Assembly (NCBI GenBank): GCA_037447655.1
Contig: JBBHKE010001325.1
Location: 62,001-126,000, forward strand
Direction: 5' to 3'
Source: Zygnema cylindricum
Taxonomy: Eukaryota; Streptophyta; Zygnematophyceae; Zygnematales; Zygnemataceae
DNA length: 64,000 nucleotides
Part shown: one piece after another, positions 35,031-45,195 of the stretch
Position numbering within the stretch: the stretch's first letter is position 1
How the letters are laid out: each line of letters opens with the position of its first letter
Program-made: the position numbers and the translations under genes
Notes under the pieces: generated by a model
Told to the model about the DNA's origin: nothing
The model's database searches: none
The model's input: the letters and a program-made list of their open reading frames with translations, nothing else

Positions 35031-38000
35031 TTAGCATAATTTTTTTTGGATGATCCTTTCTCCTTCAACTCCCTGAAGAAGTAACGGAAATAGTATTCTG
35101 GAGCCAATTGTTTAATAAATACTTTAATAAATAATAACTATCATATTTGTACTTTGCAGAGGACAGCAATGTCGATCCCTTGAAAGATTCCTCATTAAAT
35201 TCTAATGCACCGACAAATAATGAGGTTTCACTCGACGAGGAAAAAGGTTTAGATAAAGACAAAGATGAGATTCCCCTCCAATTGGCAATTTGTGGACGCC
35301 CCAATGTTGGAAAATCGACCCTTATGAATGCTCTTTTGGGAGAGGAAAGGTCCTTAACAGGACCGGAACCAGGTCTTACTCGAGATGCAGTTCGTGAAAA
35401 ATTTGTCTATAATGGGAGAGAGATTTGGTTGGTAAGTGAGATTTGGCTTGTAAATGGATTCAATTTTTATTTTTTTCCCAAATGTCGGTGAGTCTTTAAG
35501 GTTCTTTTTTAGTTCTTTTTAGGAAAATTAGCGTCAGTTTCATCCGATTTTGTGACTATGAAATAAGCTTGAAAAGGTTTTCTAAGTCAACCAAGCCTAG
35601 TTTCTGGAGAAAGAAGTTCAATTCTCTCCTTATTTAACAAACTGCATACAAAAAATAGAAATAGTGAAACAAACTAAAATCTAGGCAGTTTTTTGGAAAG
35701 AGAAATTCAAGACACGCGAAGAAAGATGTCATTGTCCATACTTTCAATTACCAAACTTTAGAGCAAAAACCAATAGGTCTTATTCATTTTTTCCATTCAA
35801 TAGTTAACTGAATGCATATGTACTCATAACATTTGTAACAGAATTCATTCTTATGGTAAATAAAAAAAAAATTATGGTAAATGAAAGAAATAATGTAACG
35901 AATTTAACGGCCATAACCCACAAAGGCATGACCACCTTACATCATAAACTTAACCTTAGAAAATGTATCTCCATATTCACCCAAAATGGTTAATACTGAA
36001 TTGTTTATGTGTACGGAAACACCATATAAGGTTACCCGTACTATGCGTGTATTTAATGCGCATATAAATTGTAAACTTAAACCTTGAAAAATGTATCTCC
36101 ACATGTACCCAAAATGGTTAATACTACAGTGTTTATGTGTATGGAAACACCATATGTGGTTACCCGTACTATATGTGTATTTAATACGCATATACTACAG
36201 ATTAGCCACATATATGTGCCCATACTTTTTCGCAGAATAAACCTACGGTCAATAAAGACTATGAATCCACATCCTTTTGGTTAAATTATGCGTTTTAGAC
36301 TTGTATAGGAAGTTTTTGCACATTAAACCAACGTTCAATTAGAACTCTGGATTTTTGTCTTTTTGTGGGGACAGGTGGACACAGCTGGCTGGATCCAAAG
36401 GGCGGAGGTGAAGGGAGAGGGTCCTCCAGCCATGGCTGCCCAAGATGCTCGAAAACGTCTCAAAAGAGCCCAAGTTGTCGCCCTTGTATTGGACGCCACA
36501 GAGGTATGGCTCTCTTTTATTTTTTTGGAGTTTGAGAGTGTCAGTTTTCTTTTCGAGTTGAAGGATTCGTTTTTGTTTTCGGAGTTTGAGAAGGCACTCC
36601 CTCCTCTCCCCCTCCCTCTCCCTCTCCTTCTCCCTCTCTCTCTCCCTCTCCTTCTCTGCTTCCTCTCTCTCCCTCTCCCTCTCATTCTCCGCTTCCTCTC
36701 TCTCCCTCTCCTTCTCCGCTTCCTCTCTCTCCCTCCCTCTCCCTCTCTCTCCCTCTCCCTCCTCCCTCTCCTGTACCTTTAAACCTCTTTTTTCTTTCCA
36801 GATTGCCGAGGCGAGAGTAACAATGAGAAGGACAGAAATGGCTCTCGCAAGATGGGTGGTGGAGGAAGGAAGGGCCCTAATTATAGTGGTTAATAAAATG
36901 GATGTTTTGGAAAAATCAAGTTATAACGATGTGAGACAACGATTGGCAAAAGCTGTCCCTATTGAAGTCAAAGCCGCCCTTCCTCAGGTATTCTTTTTTT
37001 CTCAGTCTAATTCATTCTTAGTCTATTAATTTCTAAGAGAGAGAGGTAGAGAGAGGGAGAGAGAAGGAAGGGCTCTTATTATAGTGGTTAATACGGTGGA
37101 TATTTTGGAAAAATGGAGTTATAATGATGTGAGACGACTATTAGCAAGAGCTGTTCCCACTGAAGTCAAAACTGCCATTTCTCAGGTATTCCTTTTTTCT
37201 TAGTCTAATTTATTCTTGGTTGGTACACCGTGAATGGCTATTAGTGTAAAGATTTTTTTCCACTTGACTTTTTTTCTGCTTTTCATGGGCCTACGGAAGG
37301 TGAATCGTGGCTTTCAATGCAACGCCAGATCATAATCCGACAAACGTGTACGGAAAAAAGTTGTTTTAAGTTGCAAAAAAAAACATTACCACTAATAGCG
37401 ATACACAGTGTAGTCTATTAATTTCTATTTCTTTCTGTTTTGTTAGTTTATTATTTTCTACTTCATTTGTCTATTTCTTTTCACCAAAACATAATTTGAT
37501 AGCTTGATTAAAGTCTAGTTAATGGGGGGAGTCTATGTGTTGTAATGAGGCAGCTGGTGTCACAGAAGAAGTAGAAGAATCACCAGCAGTTGCCATAATA
37601 ATAACACAGGCACACAGAAGGAAACTCTCACGATAAACCCGTAGACTACTGTCTTCACAATGAAGTCTCAATCAAACCATACACACCCTAGGTCTGCAAA
37701 TTTGCCAAAGTAAAGAAAATAACATAAAGAACCCACATGCAAAATTTCAAACAGTTCTGCCAAAAGATCACAATGATCTTTATAATTGATAAACCCCAAA
37801 AACTGCTTCACAGTTTTTGCATACAAGGAATTCCTGCCTACAAGAGTAATCTAAGTCCTATATATATAAGTGAGTCAACTAGAACCCTAAACCCTAACAG
37901 ACGGAAATATTTACATCAAACTTAAATCTGACTGCCGCCAAAATGATAAGTACCTGAAATGACTGCGCAGTCAATATTTCACTTCCAAAATGACGGTTGA

Positions 38001-41000
38001 CTCTGTCCGCCGTCTCACGGACTGACACATGTCCCTGGAGTGTACCAAGCCTGTGTACTCCCTTCGGGGTTACACACCACACTAACACCTGTCTACTATA
38101 ATTCAGTCTGTACACAAAAGTGACTAAGTTCTTAATCTCTTTCTCACACACTAGATATAGAGAGTACTAAAGGTTTCCAAAACAACACTCCCCTAAACCT
38201 TTAGACTCTCTCAGCCACCAAGTCCACATGCCTTTCTACAAAACTGCAATTTAGCCACCAAGTCCACATGCCTTTCTACAAAACTGCAATTTAGGTGCAG
38301 GTAGAGGCTTAGTCATCATATCTGCTACCATCTTCTCATCCGGCAGATAACTGAGTTTTAAAATTCTGTTCATCACCTTCTCTCTTACAAAGTGCAGCTT
38401 GATATCAATGTGCTTGCTTTTGAAGTGATGACTTGGGTTAGATGCAATCGCTATAGCTGCCTGGTTGTCACACCACACTATTTAAGGTCCAAATTGCATG
38501 AAATGAAGTTCTTGAAAGATAGACTTTGCCCAAAGTAACTCCTTGACAGCTGAGCTTGCTGCCATGTATTCAGCCTCCATTGTAGACTGAGCAGTGACTT
38601 TTTGAAGCTTGCTGCTCCAGCAGCATGTTCCACTTCCAATCTTCAAAATGAATCCGGTGGTGGAGCGGCGGCTTGGCATGTCTCCGTAGCTCGCATCGCT
38701 CCAAGTCTGAATTTTGACTTCATCTCCACCGAGAGCAAGTCGCAGATTCCTTGTTCCTGCAAGGTATCGAAGAACCCTCTTTGCTGCCTCCTAATCCGAT
38801 CTCCTTGGATTTTGTAAACTCCGACTTAAAGCACCAACTGCTGCCGCAATATCCAACCGTGTGCAGTTTATGAAGTAGATTAGGCTCCCGACAATCTGAC
38901 GGTATGGTATGGCAGCCATAGAATCTGCCTCCCCTGATTCCAAGATGTCATCAAAAATGACTCCTCCATCGGTCTCTATGCCTTCTACCTTTTGCTTAAA
39001 TTCCATGGGAGTGGCGCTTCCCTTTGCCTCTGCCATGCCGAACTTTTCAAGCATATTCCCAATCGCTTCTCGCTGCGTTAGAATTTTTTTTTGTTCTATC
39101 TCTATCCCTTTCTACTTGAATTCCAAGAATATACTTTGCCTCTCCTAAATCTTTCATCTCAAATCTAGAATTCAAGGCTGCCTTTATTTTATTAATCTCA
39201 TTTAATGACTTACTTAGTAGCAACAAATCATCTACATACACCGCAATGTAAATAATTCCATCTTCCCCTTCCATAACATAAACTGAGTGATCTGAACTAA
39301 TCCTTACAAAACCGAGACTAGTTAGAAACTCGTCTAGTTTCAGATTCCACTGACGTGGAGCCTGCTTCAAACCGTACAAAGACTTCAACAGTTTACACAC
39401 CAGATTTTCTTTTCCGGTCTCTGCATACATTTCAGGCTGCCTCATATAAATCACTTCCTCTAAGTCTCCATGCAAGAAAGCCGTCTTAACATCCATCTGA
39501 TGTAATTCCATATCCTCAATGGCTGCTAAAGACAACAAAATTCTAATAGTCGAAAACCGGACAACCGGAGAGAAAGTCTCTTCATAATCAATTCCCTCCT
39601 TTTGATTATAGCCTTTTGCAACAAGCCGAGCCTTATATCTTTCAATAGAATTATCCGAATTCAACTTAACTTTAAAGACCCACTTACAACCGATTGCCTT
39701 TCGATCCGGCGGAAGCTCAACAAGCTCCCAAGTTTGAGCCTCCATTATCGATCTCATTTCGTCGTTCACTGCGGAAATCCATTGATCCTTTTCCGGAGCT
39801 GTAAAAGCCTCCTGTATGGTGACCGGTTCCATCGTACTGGCACCGGTTCCATCGTACTGGCAGAAAATAGAGCAAGCTCCACCCGTTCACCTCGCAGCCT
39901 GCCACTTTGCCTTCTTCCCCCCGGAAAATCTGAGGCTAAAATTGTTGGAGCCGTACGTGTCCGTTGAGGAGGAGGAGGAGGAGGAGGAGGAGGATGTCCA
40001 GTATGCTGTACAGGCTGAACATCCGGATTGCCCGAAGTTGGAGTTGATCCTCCATCCATTGAGGAAGAAATTGTAGAAGAAGAAAGAGGAAGATTTTCAA
40101 AAATTACATATTCTTGAATTTTGGCATGTTTTTCAAAATTTGTCATGCCAAACACATCAACAGATTGACTCTCTTCCTTAACCTGAATATTTGTAGCACT
40201 TGAAGAGTTTTTCTATCGGTATTGTATACTCTATAGCCAACCGACTCATCATCATATCCCATAAATATCCCGGGAACAGATTTTGGACTATGCTTGGAAA
40301 TAGGACGATTATCTAAAATAAAACATTTACTACCAAAGACCCGAAAGTGACTAACATTAGGTTTCTTTCCAGTCCACACTTCATAGGGTGTTTTCCCTTT
40401 GACCGCTCTAGTTTCTATTCTATTCCTAATATACGAAGCACAAGAGAAAGCTTCACCCCAAAATTTAAAATCTATCCCTTTATCTAACATCATAGATTTT
40501 GCACTTTCCGTTAAAGTTCGATTAAGTCTTTCAGATACTCCGTTTTGCTCTGGAGTATAGGGAACTGTAAACTGACGAGAGATGCCATTTTCTTTCAAAT
40601 AATCTGAAAATGCATTGGAAATATATTCACCTCCGTTGTCGGACCGAAGGGAAAGAATCGGCTTTTTGTGAAGTTTTTCCACCTTTTTTCCATTTTTCTG
40701 CAAAATTTCAAATCCCTTCATTTCTGCTACTAAAGTGGAAAACAAGTTTTTCTTAAATTTTGGAATATAGAGAACATCATGTAAGGTTCTCTTTACAATC
40801 TGACCTTTGATGTCACATGCTAACTCCACACTTCCCTTTGCCGTTGCCTCCACACCGCTGTCATCTGCGTAATAAATCCGACGAGTGGGAATTGGAGTAA
40901 GGGTTTTGAAGTAAGCCCGATTGCCGCACATGTGGGAGGAGCAACCGGAGTCCATAATCCACCCATTCTCTTGAGGTCCTTCCATGAGATCCTTTGCAAG

Positions 41001-44000
41001 TGCAAAGAGCTCATCATCATCTGATTGTGGAAATCTGACCACATCGTCTTTTTCTTCCGCTTGTTTGTCTTGTGGCGTCTCGTCGATTGCAAAGAACGCC
41101 GCATTTTTGACCGGCAGTTTTGATGCTTGCAGTTTTGATGATGAATCCTCTCGCACCTTCCATCCCGCACGATAATTTCCTGTTTCACACGCTTTTATAA
41201 ATACCGGACACAGTCGGAACACATGACCTTGACCAAAACAATAGACACACCTATCATATTGCTTGTAATTCTGATTAGGGTTGAAATTCCTATTTCCATA
41301 AAATCCAGTAGGCCTATATGTTTGAGCATTGTAAGCTACTGCTCGATTTCCACCGTTCAAGGCTATCTGAGTGGCCTCTTCCTCTAAAATGTAAGCTTCC
41401 GCTACACCTATATTCCATCTACTCTTCTCTAACCTTTTTAACTGGTCTGCAGCTCCTTTATATTCAGTAGGAAGCCCTCTCATTAAAATCATAGCTTGAT
41501 GATATGGAGGAAACTTCCCCCCGGAACATGCATTTTCAGACAATAGAAGTTTCAGGCCATTACAATATGAGTTCATATCACCTCCGGTATATTTATAATC
41601 CCAGATTTTTCCAGCAGTTATAACTTCATTCTGCTCATTAGCTAGGACATAAGACTCTCGCAAAGCCTTCCATATTTCAGATGCCGTAGAGATATGGATA
41701 TAAGTCATGTTCAAATCTTCTGACAAGAGGAATTTGAGAACATGCAATGCATCTTCATTTTTCTTGTCAAAATCTGGAGATGTATCCGGAAGAGCACCGA
41801 AAACCACATCATACAAATTTACTTGCTTAAAGTAGGACTTAGTCAAATCAGCCCAATACACATATTTTTGCCCATTAAACACCGGGATCCGTGAGGGCGT
41901 GCCCGTAACCTGTTGTAATGAGGCAGCTGGTGTCACATAAGAAGTAGAAGAATCACCAGCAGTTGCCATAATAATAATACAGCACACAGAAGGAAACTCT
42001 CACGATAAACCCGTAGACTACTGACTTCACAATGAAGTCTCAATCAAACCATACACACCCTAGGTCTGCAAATTTGCCAAAGTAAAGACAATAACATAAA
42101 GAACCCACATGCAGAATTTCAAACAGTTCTGCCAAAAGATCACAATGATCTTTATAAAGATCACAATGATCTTTATAATTGATAAACCCCAAAAACTGCT
42201 TCACAGTTTTTGCATACAAGGAATTCCTGCCTACAAGAGTAATCTAAGTCCTATATATATAAGTGAGTCAACTAGAACCCTAAACCCTAACAGACGGAAA
42301 TATTTACATCAAACTTAAATCTGACTGCCGCCAAAATGATAAGTACCTGAAATGACTGCGCAGTCAATATTTCACTTCCAAAATGACGGTTGACTCTGTC
42401 CGCCGTCTCACGGACTGACACATGTCCCTGGAGTGTACCAAGCCTGTGTACTCCCTTCGGGGTTACACACCACACTAACACCTGTCTACTATAATTCAGT
42501 CTGTACACAAAAGTGACTAAGTTCTTAATCTCTTTCTCACACACTAGATATAGAGAGTACTAAAGGTTTCCAAAACAACACTATGCAAAGTATAATTATT
42601 TTATCTGTTCAGCAATTTGTTGTACCACTTTTAATGTGGATTAACATTTATAACGAAATCGTAAAATTGCTAATACAATTTACATTGTTATTGGTAAACA
42701 ATGTTATCAGTTTTGAAAGTGCGTTTATGGGTGTCTACCTTTCGTCAACGGATTGAGGATCTGAAACAAATATGGAAACTTAGAAGTTAAGAAATATTTC
42801 TTTTGGAAGTTGTCAGGAAAAAATTTGATGGTACCGGTATTGCCTAACTCTGTTTATTTAAATCGTCTTATATATGAAATTTGAATGTTTTTCACATACA
42901 TATCGGCATTAGCAGGACTATGCCACCCATCTGTTTATTAATGTGGGTAGTTTTGGCAATGTTTTTTGCATGAATATATTGAGTTTTACATTTTATATTC
43001 AATATAGCTTAAATTTTTTGAAAACTTTTGGAAACGCTATATGCTGTAACCTCATAGTATATGCACTGTACTGTATACTATACTATGTGCCCTATACTAT
43101 TTTTTTTTTCTTTTTTGTTTTGTTTTTTTCTTATTTTTATTTATTTATTTATTGTATTTTGCGGTATGATACGGATATAGTTTGGGGTTACCACATATAG
43201 CATTTCCAATATATTTTTTCGCATATTGTACTGTGATTTTCAAATCAGAAAGGGCCCATTTAGTAAAAAGAAAAAAAAAATTGTAAACCAAATCTCCCAA
43301 ATCTTGCTGGGAAAACTATGAAAATATTGTACTGTTTCTCAGTTTTCTTCCACATTTCATCTCCTAACATAGTTCTCGTATTGATTTTGGTTTTGATCCT
43401 TCCCTCTCTTCTCATCGGTTGGAAAGAAGAGGTAAGAAATCAGTTATAATGGAAACCATGGAAAATGAGTTCAAAAAGAAGAAAATAAGAGTTTTTTTTT
43501 CTTTCTCGTGGTCAATGTATCGATAACCTCTAGATTTTTTTTTCCCTTTTGGAAAGATTATTGATGTCCCTCTCTTCTCCACATCAGGTCTGAGAGGAGA
43601 AGAGAGAGAAACAGTTAACGGAAGCCATGGAGAGAAGCTAGAAAAGAAGAAAGTAAGAAAATAAGAGTTTTTTTACCTATCAGTAAATTGCTAACCTTTA
43701 AAAATTGTTTTCCGTTTTTGTCTTTTGTGAAGATCGGTGAGGTCCCTCTCCTCTTCACTTCAGCTTTGAAAGGAGAGGTAAGGGAGGAGTTAATGGAAGC
43801 CATGGAGAGAAGCTATAGAAGATGGTGTATGCGTCTCCCTACAGCGGCTCTAAAGGTGAAGTCGGAAGGATCAGATCAGCATCAAGGATCGGGATCAGAT
43901 CAGTCAGGATAAATGGATCGGATCAGGTTGGCGAAGGTCGGGAGGAAGGACAGTGGGGTTGGTTGGTGCGTTGGTTGGACGGTTGGTGCACGGTGGTTCG

Positions 44001-44728
44001 CTGATGCCAAGCAAAGCCTAAAACTCCCTAAAACAAAACCCTAAAAAACCCTAAATAAAGCTATGAAGTGAGTTTTTTTAGGTTAGGGATGTTAAGTTAA
44101 AGACTATGGCTTCCAAGAAACTACACTGGGGATTGTTATTATCGTTAGGGATATATAGCTTTGGGTTTATTGTAATGTTGTTATTTCTAGTTAAGGTTTC
44201 AACGACTCGAACGATTTTCAACTCCTCACCAAATTAGTGTTGAGGAAAAAATAATTAGTATTATTAAGGGAAATAATTAGTATTATTAAGGGATTTTATG
44301 TCCAGTTTCCAGGGAAATCGGGCACAAAAATAGTGTAGTTGATGCTAATAACCATTCACAATGTAGTCATTCGGGATCTTTCCGATACTACTAACTCGGA
44401 ACTGAACTCGGAACTGACTTGAACTGAACCGTATTTTTCTTCCGTTGGAATTGACGGTTTTTTGCAGATAAAGGCAATGTCTTCTGAGAAAAGCAGTCAT
44501 TCAGGGTCCGTTCAATACCTGACACAAACAAAAGCGAGGCCTCCAACATTTGTCGCTTTTACTTCGGGATCACAAGAGCTCGGTGAAGGTGAAATTCGTC
44601 ATTTAGCGGCGTCTTTGCGAGAAAGTTTTGACTTAGAGGGAACACCGATAAGAGTCTATCAAAGACATAAACTACGAAGTAAAAATTACATGCCTAGTAA
44701 AAAGACAAATCCTCGGAAAAAAAAATAA
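32023..44728 (+). CDS. der: GTPase Der/EngA, organelle-targeted (eight exons)
   Basis: Double-GTPase that assists assembly of the bacterial-type large ribosomal subunit. Exons: 32023-32939, 33490-33714, 34225-34511, 35160-35431, 36375-36503, 36802-36987, 43733-43855, 44468-44728, all in phase, giving about 799 residues (bacterial Der is about 450-500). Residues 1-290 are a leader with a Lys/Arg- and Ser-containing start, then an acidic linker. G-domain 1: [31 protein letters not shown]-domain 2: [33 protein letters not shown]. The KH-like end has [12 protein letters not shown] and GTPIRVYQR. The start at 32023 is the first ATG; the frame extends upstream without one. About four residues after TAALK seem missing versus homologues, perhaps a micro-exon in intron 7. 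Intron 6 (6.7 kb) carries a Copia element. Plastid targeting is inferred. Confidence 0.93.
33800..33862 (+). pseudogene. Relic copy of the Der exon 2 3' end
   Basis: AATTTTTCTACTGGATGGCA followed by GGTGAGAA and TTGCAGCTTT repeats the last exon 2 codons plus the donor and start of intron 2 (33694-33750), about 118 bp further on. It has a donor-like GT but no exon body. Confidence 0.7.
34127..34207. repeat. CTTCT/CT tract before the Der exon 3 acceptor
   Basis: (TCTTC)n then (CTCTC)n on the sense strand, ending 17 bp before the acceptor AG at 34223-34224. A greatly expanded polypyrimidine tract. Confidence 0.8.
34563..34774. mobile_element. Short MITE family copy in Der intron 3
   Basis: Contains TTTTTCTCCGTGCACATTTA, a CCGACGGTTACGAT word and a CTTACCTTCCAAT word. 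The right tip AATAGCGATACACGGTA is one base off the usual tip. The left end is worn (CACTATTAGCG). Confidence 0.6.
34960..35026. repeat. TA dinucleotide array in Der intron 3
   Basis: (TA)n with TG interruptions. A shorter similar array is at 33965-33985 in intron 2. Confidence 0.8.
35940..36195. repeat. Tandem duplication (about 123 bp, two copies) in Der intron 4
   Basis: Both copies run through AAAATGTATCTCCA, CCCAAAATGGTTAATACT, GTTTATGTGTA and GGAAACACCATAT to ATGCGTGTATTTAAT or its variant. The GGTTACCCGTACTA word also resembles the hairpin at 46420-46518. Confidence 0.7.
36595..36775. repeat. CT tract before the Der exon 6 acceptor
   Basis: About 180 bp of (CCCTCT)n with CGCTTCC interruptions on the sense strand, ending about 25 bp before the acceptor at 36800-36801. 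Confidence 0.8.
37066..37184 (+). pseudogene. Relic second copy of Der exon 6
   Basis: This repeats exon 6 from GGAAGGGC(C/T)CT onward and ends at CAG plus a GTATTCC donor, as exon 6 does. It keeps the same reading frame, but the G4 motif NKMD of the real exon reads NTVD here and several residues differ (EKSS to EKWS). No clear acceptor precedes it; a GA-rich stretch sits there instead. It could be a dead duplicate or, less likely, an alternative exon. Confidence 0.75.
37226..37410. mobile_element. Short-family MITE with TA duplication in Der intron 6
   Basis: The left tip CACCGTGAATGGCTATTAGT and right tip ACTAATAGCGATACACAGTG are inverted matches, with TA at 37224-37225 and 37411-37412. 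The duplicated exon 6 segment supplies an empty site (near 37016-37035), confirming the insertion point. Confidence 0.85.
37538..38187 (-). repeat. 3' LTR of the Copia element
   Basis: 650 bp, nearly identical to the other LTR but lacking one copy of a tandemly repeated GATCACAATGATCTTTATAA word. It contains a plant-telomere-like ACCCTAAACCCTAAC (37880-37900). Confidence 0.93.
38188..38200 (-). other. Polypurine tract of the Copia element
   Basis: On the minus strand AGGTTTAGGGGAG directly precedes the 3' LTR TGTTG start, the standard position for plus-strand priming. Just before it a segment of about 46 bp (GCCACCAAGTCCACATGCCT on plus) is tandemly duplicated. Confidence 0.8.
38251..41969 (-). 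pseudogene. Copia gag-pol polyprotein, interrupted and internally deleted
   Basis: The reading frame starts at the ATG at 41969. In order: a gag region; zinc knuckle [14 protein letters not shown] (about 41211-41252); protease MDSGCSSHM (about 40930-40960); integrase core with SDNGGEY and [11 protein letters not shown] (40530-40650); reverse transcriptase with YVDDLLLL (about 39220-39245); RNase H with TMEAEYMA and [10 protein letters not shown]. Between the protease and the integrase core, an in-frame deletion removes the HHCC zinc finger and the first catalytic Asp. Lesions: frameshift near 40210, frameshift from a 20-bp tandem duplication at 39822-39861, frameshift at a T run near 39085, stop codons at 38791-38793 and 38482-38484. 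It cannot make a complete polyprotein. Confidence 0.9.
41899..41910 (-). other. Primer-binding site, half-tRNA iMet type, inside gag
   Basis: On the minus strand GGTTACGGGCAC begins at the base after the 5' LTR ends in ACAACA. It matches 10 of 12 bases of GGTTATGGGCCC, the complement of the initiator tRNA-Met anticodon arm used as a half-tRNA primer by Drosophila copia. It lies within the open gag frame. Confidence 0.65.
41911..42580 (-). repeat. 5' LTR of the Copia element
   Basis: 670 bp. A TATA-like TATATATATAG on the sense strand (42252-42262) is the likely core promoter. The last 59 bp include the gag start codon. A tandem duplication of about 20 bp (near 42137-42180) explains the length difference from the 3' LTR. 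Confidence 0.93.
42252..42262 (-). promoter_or_regulatory. TATA-like element in the 5' LTR
   Basis: CTTATATATATAGGAC on the minus strand, about 285 bp upstream of the gag ATG. The same motif is in the other LTR at about 37859-37869. The start of transcription is inferred, not seen. Confidence 0.5.
43394..43652 (+). pseudogene. Two degenerate copies of Der exon 7
   Basis: Segments 43394-43480 and 43552-43652 resemble exon 7 (43733-43840). The second carries TCCCTCTCTTCTCCACATCA and GAAGCCATGGAGAGAAGCTA; the first carries TTCCCTCTCTTCTCATCGG and GAAACCATGGAAAATGAG. Both have frame-destroying changes. Intron sequence between copies (AAGAAAATAAGAGTTTTTTT) is repeated too, so whole exon-plus-intron units were duplicated. 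Confidence 0.75.
44227..44363. mobile_element. Worn MITE in Der intron 7
   Basis: The right tip GCTAATAACCATTCACAATG is followed by TA, and the left tip CACCAAATTAGTGTTGA lacks the GAATCG part. A 27-bp ATTAGTATTATTAAGGG-type duplication lies inside. Confidence 0.45.
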
Positions 44729-45195
44729 TTTTTTAGGTTTACTTCTATAACAATTGGCTGGTAAAAGCTTGGAGGTTTTTTTCAGAGGTTATATATATGT
44801 TTTGCTAAGTTTGAATTTTATGGTTTGACTGGTTATTTTTGCAGCTATGGTGTAATAATCGCCTTTGTAGAAAAGCATTTTGGTTCTTTTTTCCTTTTGA
44901 GTGATGTTTTGCATGCCTTTTTCTGTCCTCCCTTTCCTTCAGGTACTATCCTCTGTTTTCCAATACCTTTTTTTAATGGTATTGTCTCTGTGCTTTCTCA
45001 AATTCATTCTCTTTTCTTGTCCCTTTTTTGCCGTACCTCCTTTGGTTAAAGATTTTGTATGCAGTGAAAAAAATGTGATGAAGGAAAATCTTGCTCTCTC
45101 CAAGATTCTTAACATGGCTAAAAATCTAGTGCAGCAACTTGCTAGCCTAAAATATTTTACATAATGGAAGTGAGACATTGGGAACCTTTCATCTA
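44729..45195. other. 3' flank of Der
   Basis: T-rich DNA holding the probable Der 3' UTR. Short overlapping frames are hydrophobic artefacts of T-richness. Confidence 0.4.

Larger units (their letters stand above)
37538..42580 (-). mobile_element. Copia-type LTR retrotransposon, antisense in Der intron 6
   Basis: A full element with two LTRs (37538-38187, 41911-42580) flanked by the 5-bp target duplication CTATG (37533-37537 and 42581-42585). The LTRs start and end TGTTGT...ACAACA. Read on the minus strand, the right copy is the 5' LTR. A purine tract (AGGTTTAGGGGAG, 38188-38200) abuts the 3' LTR, and a primer site abuts the 5' LTR. The order protease, integrase, reverse transcriptase, RNase H marks Copia (Pseudoviridae-like) type. 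Internal coding is broken in five or more places. LTRs differ at only a handful of sites plus one indel of about 20 bp, so the insertion is young. Confidence 0.95.
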
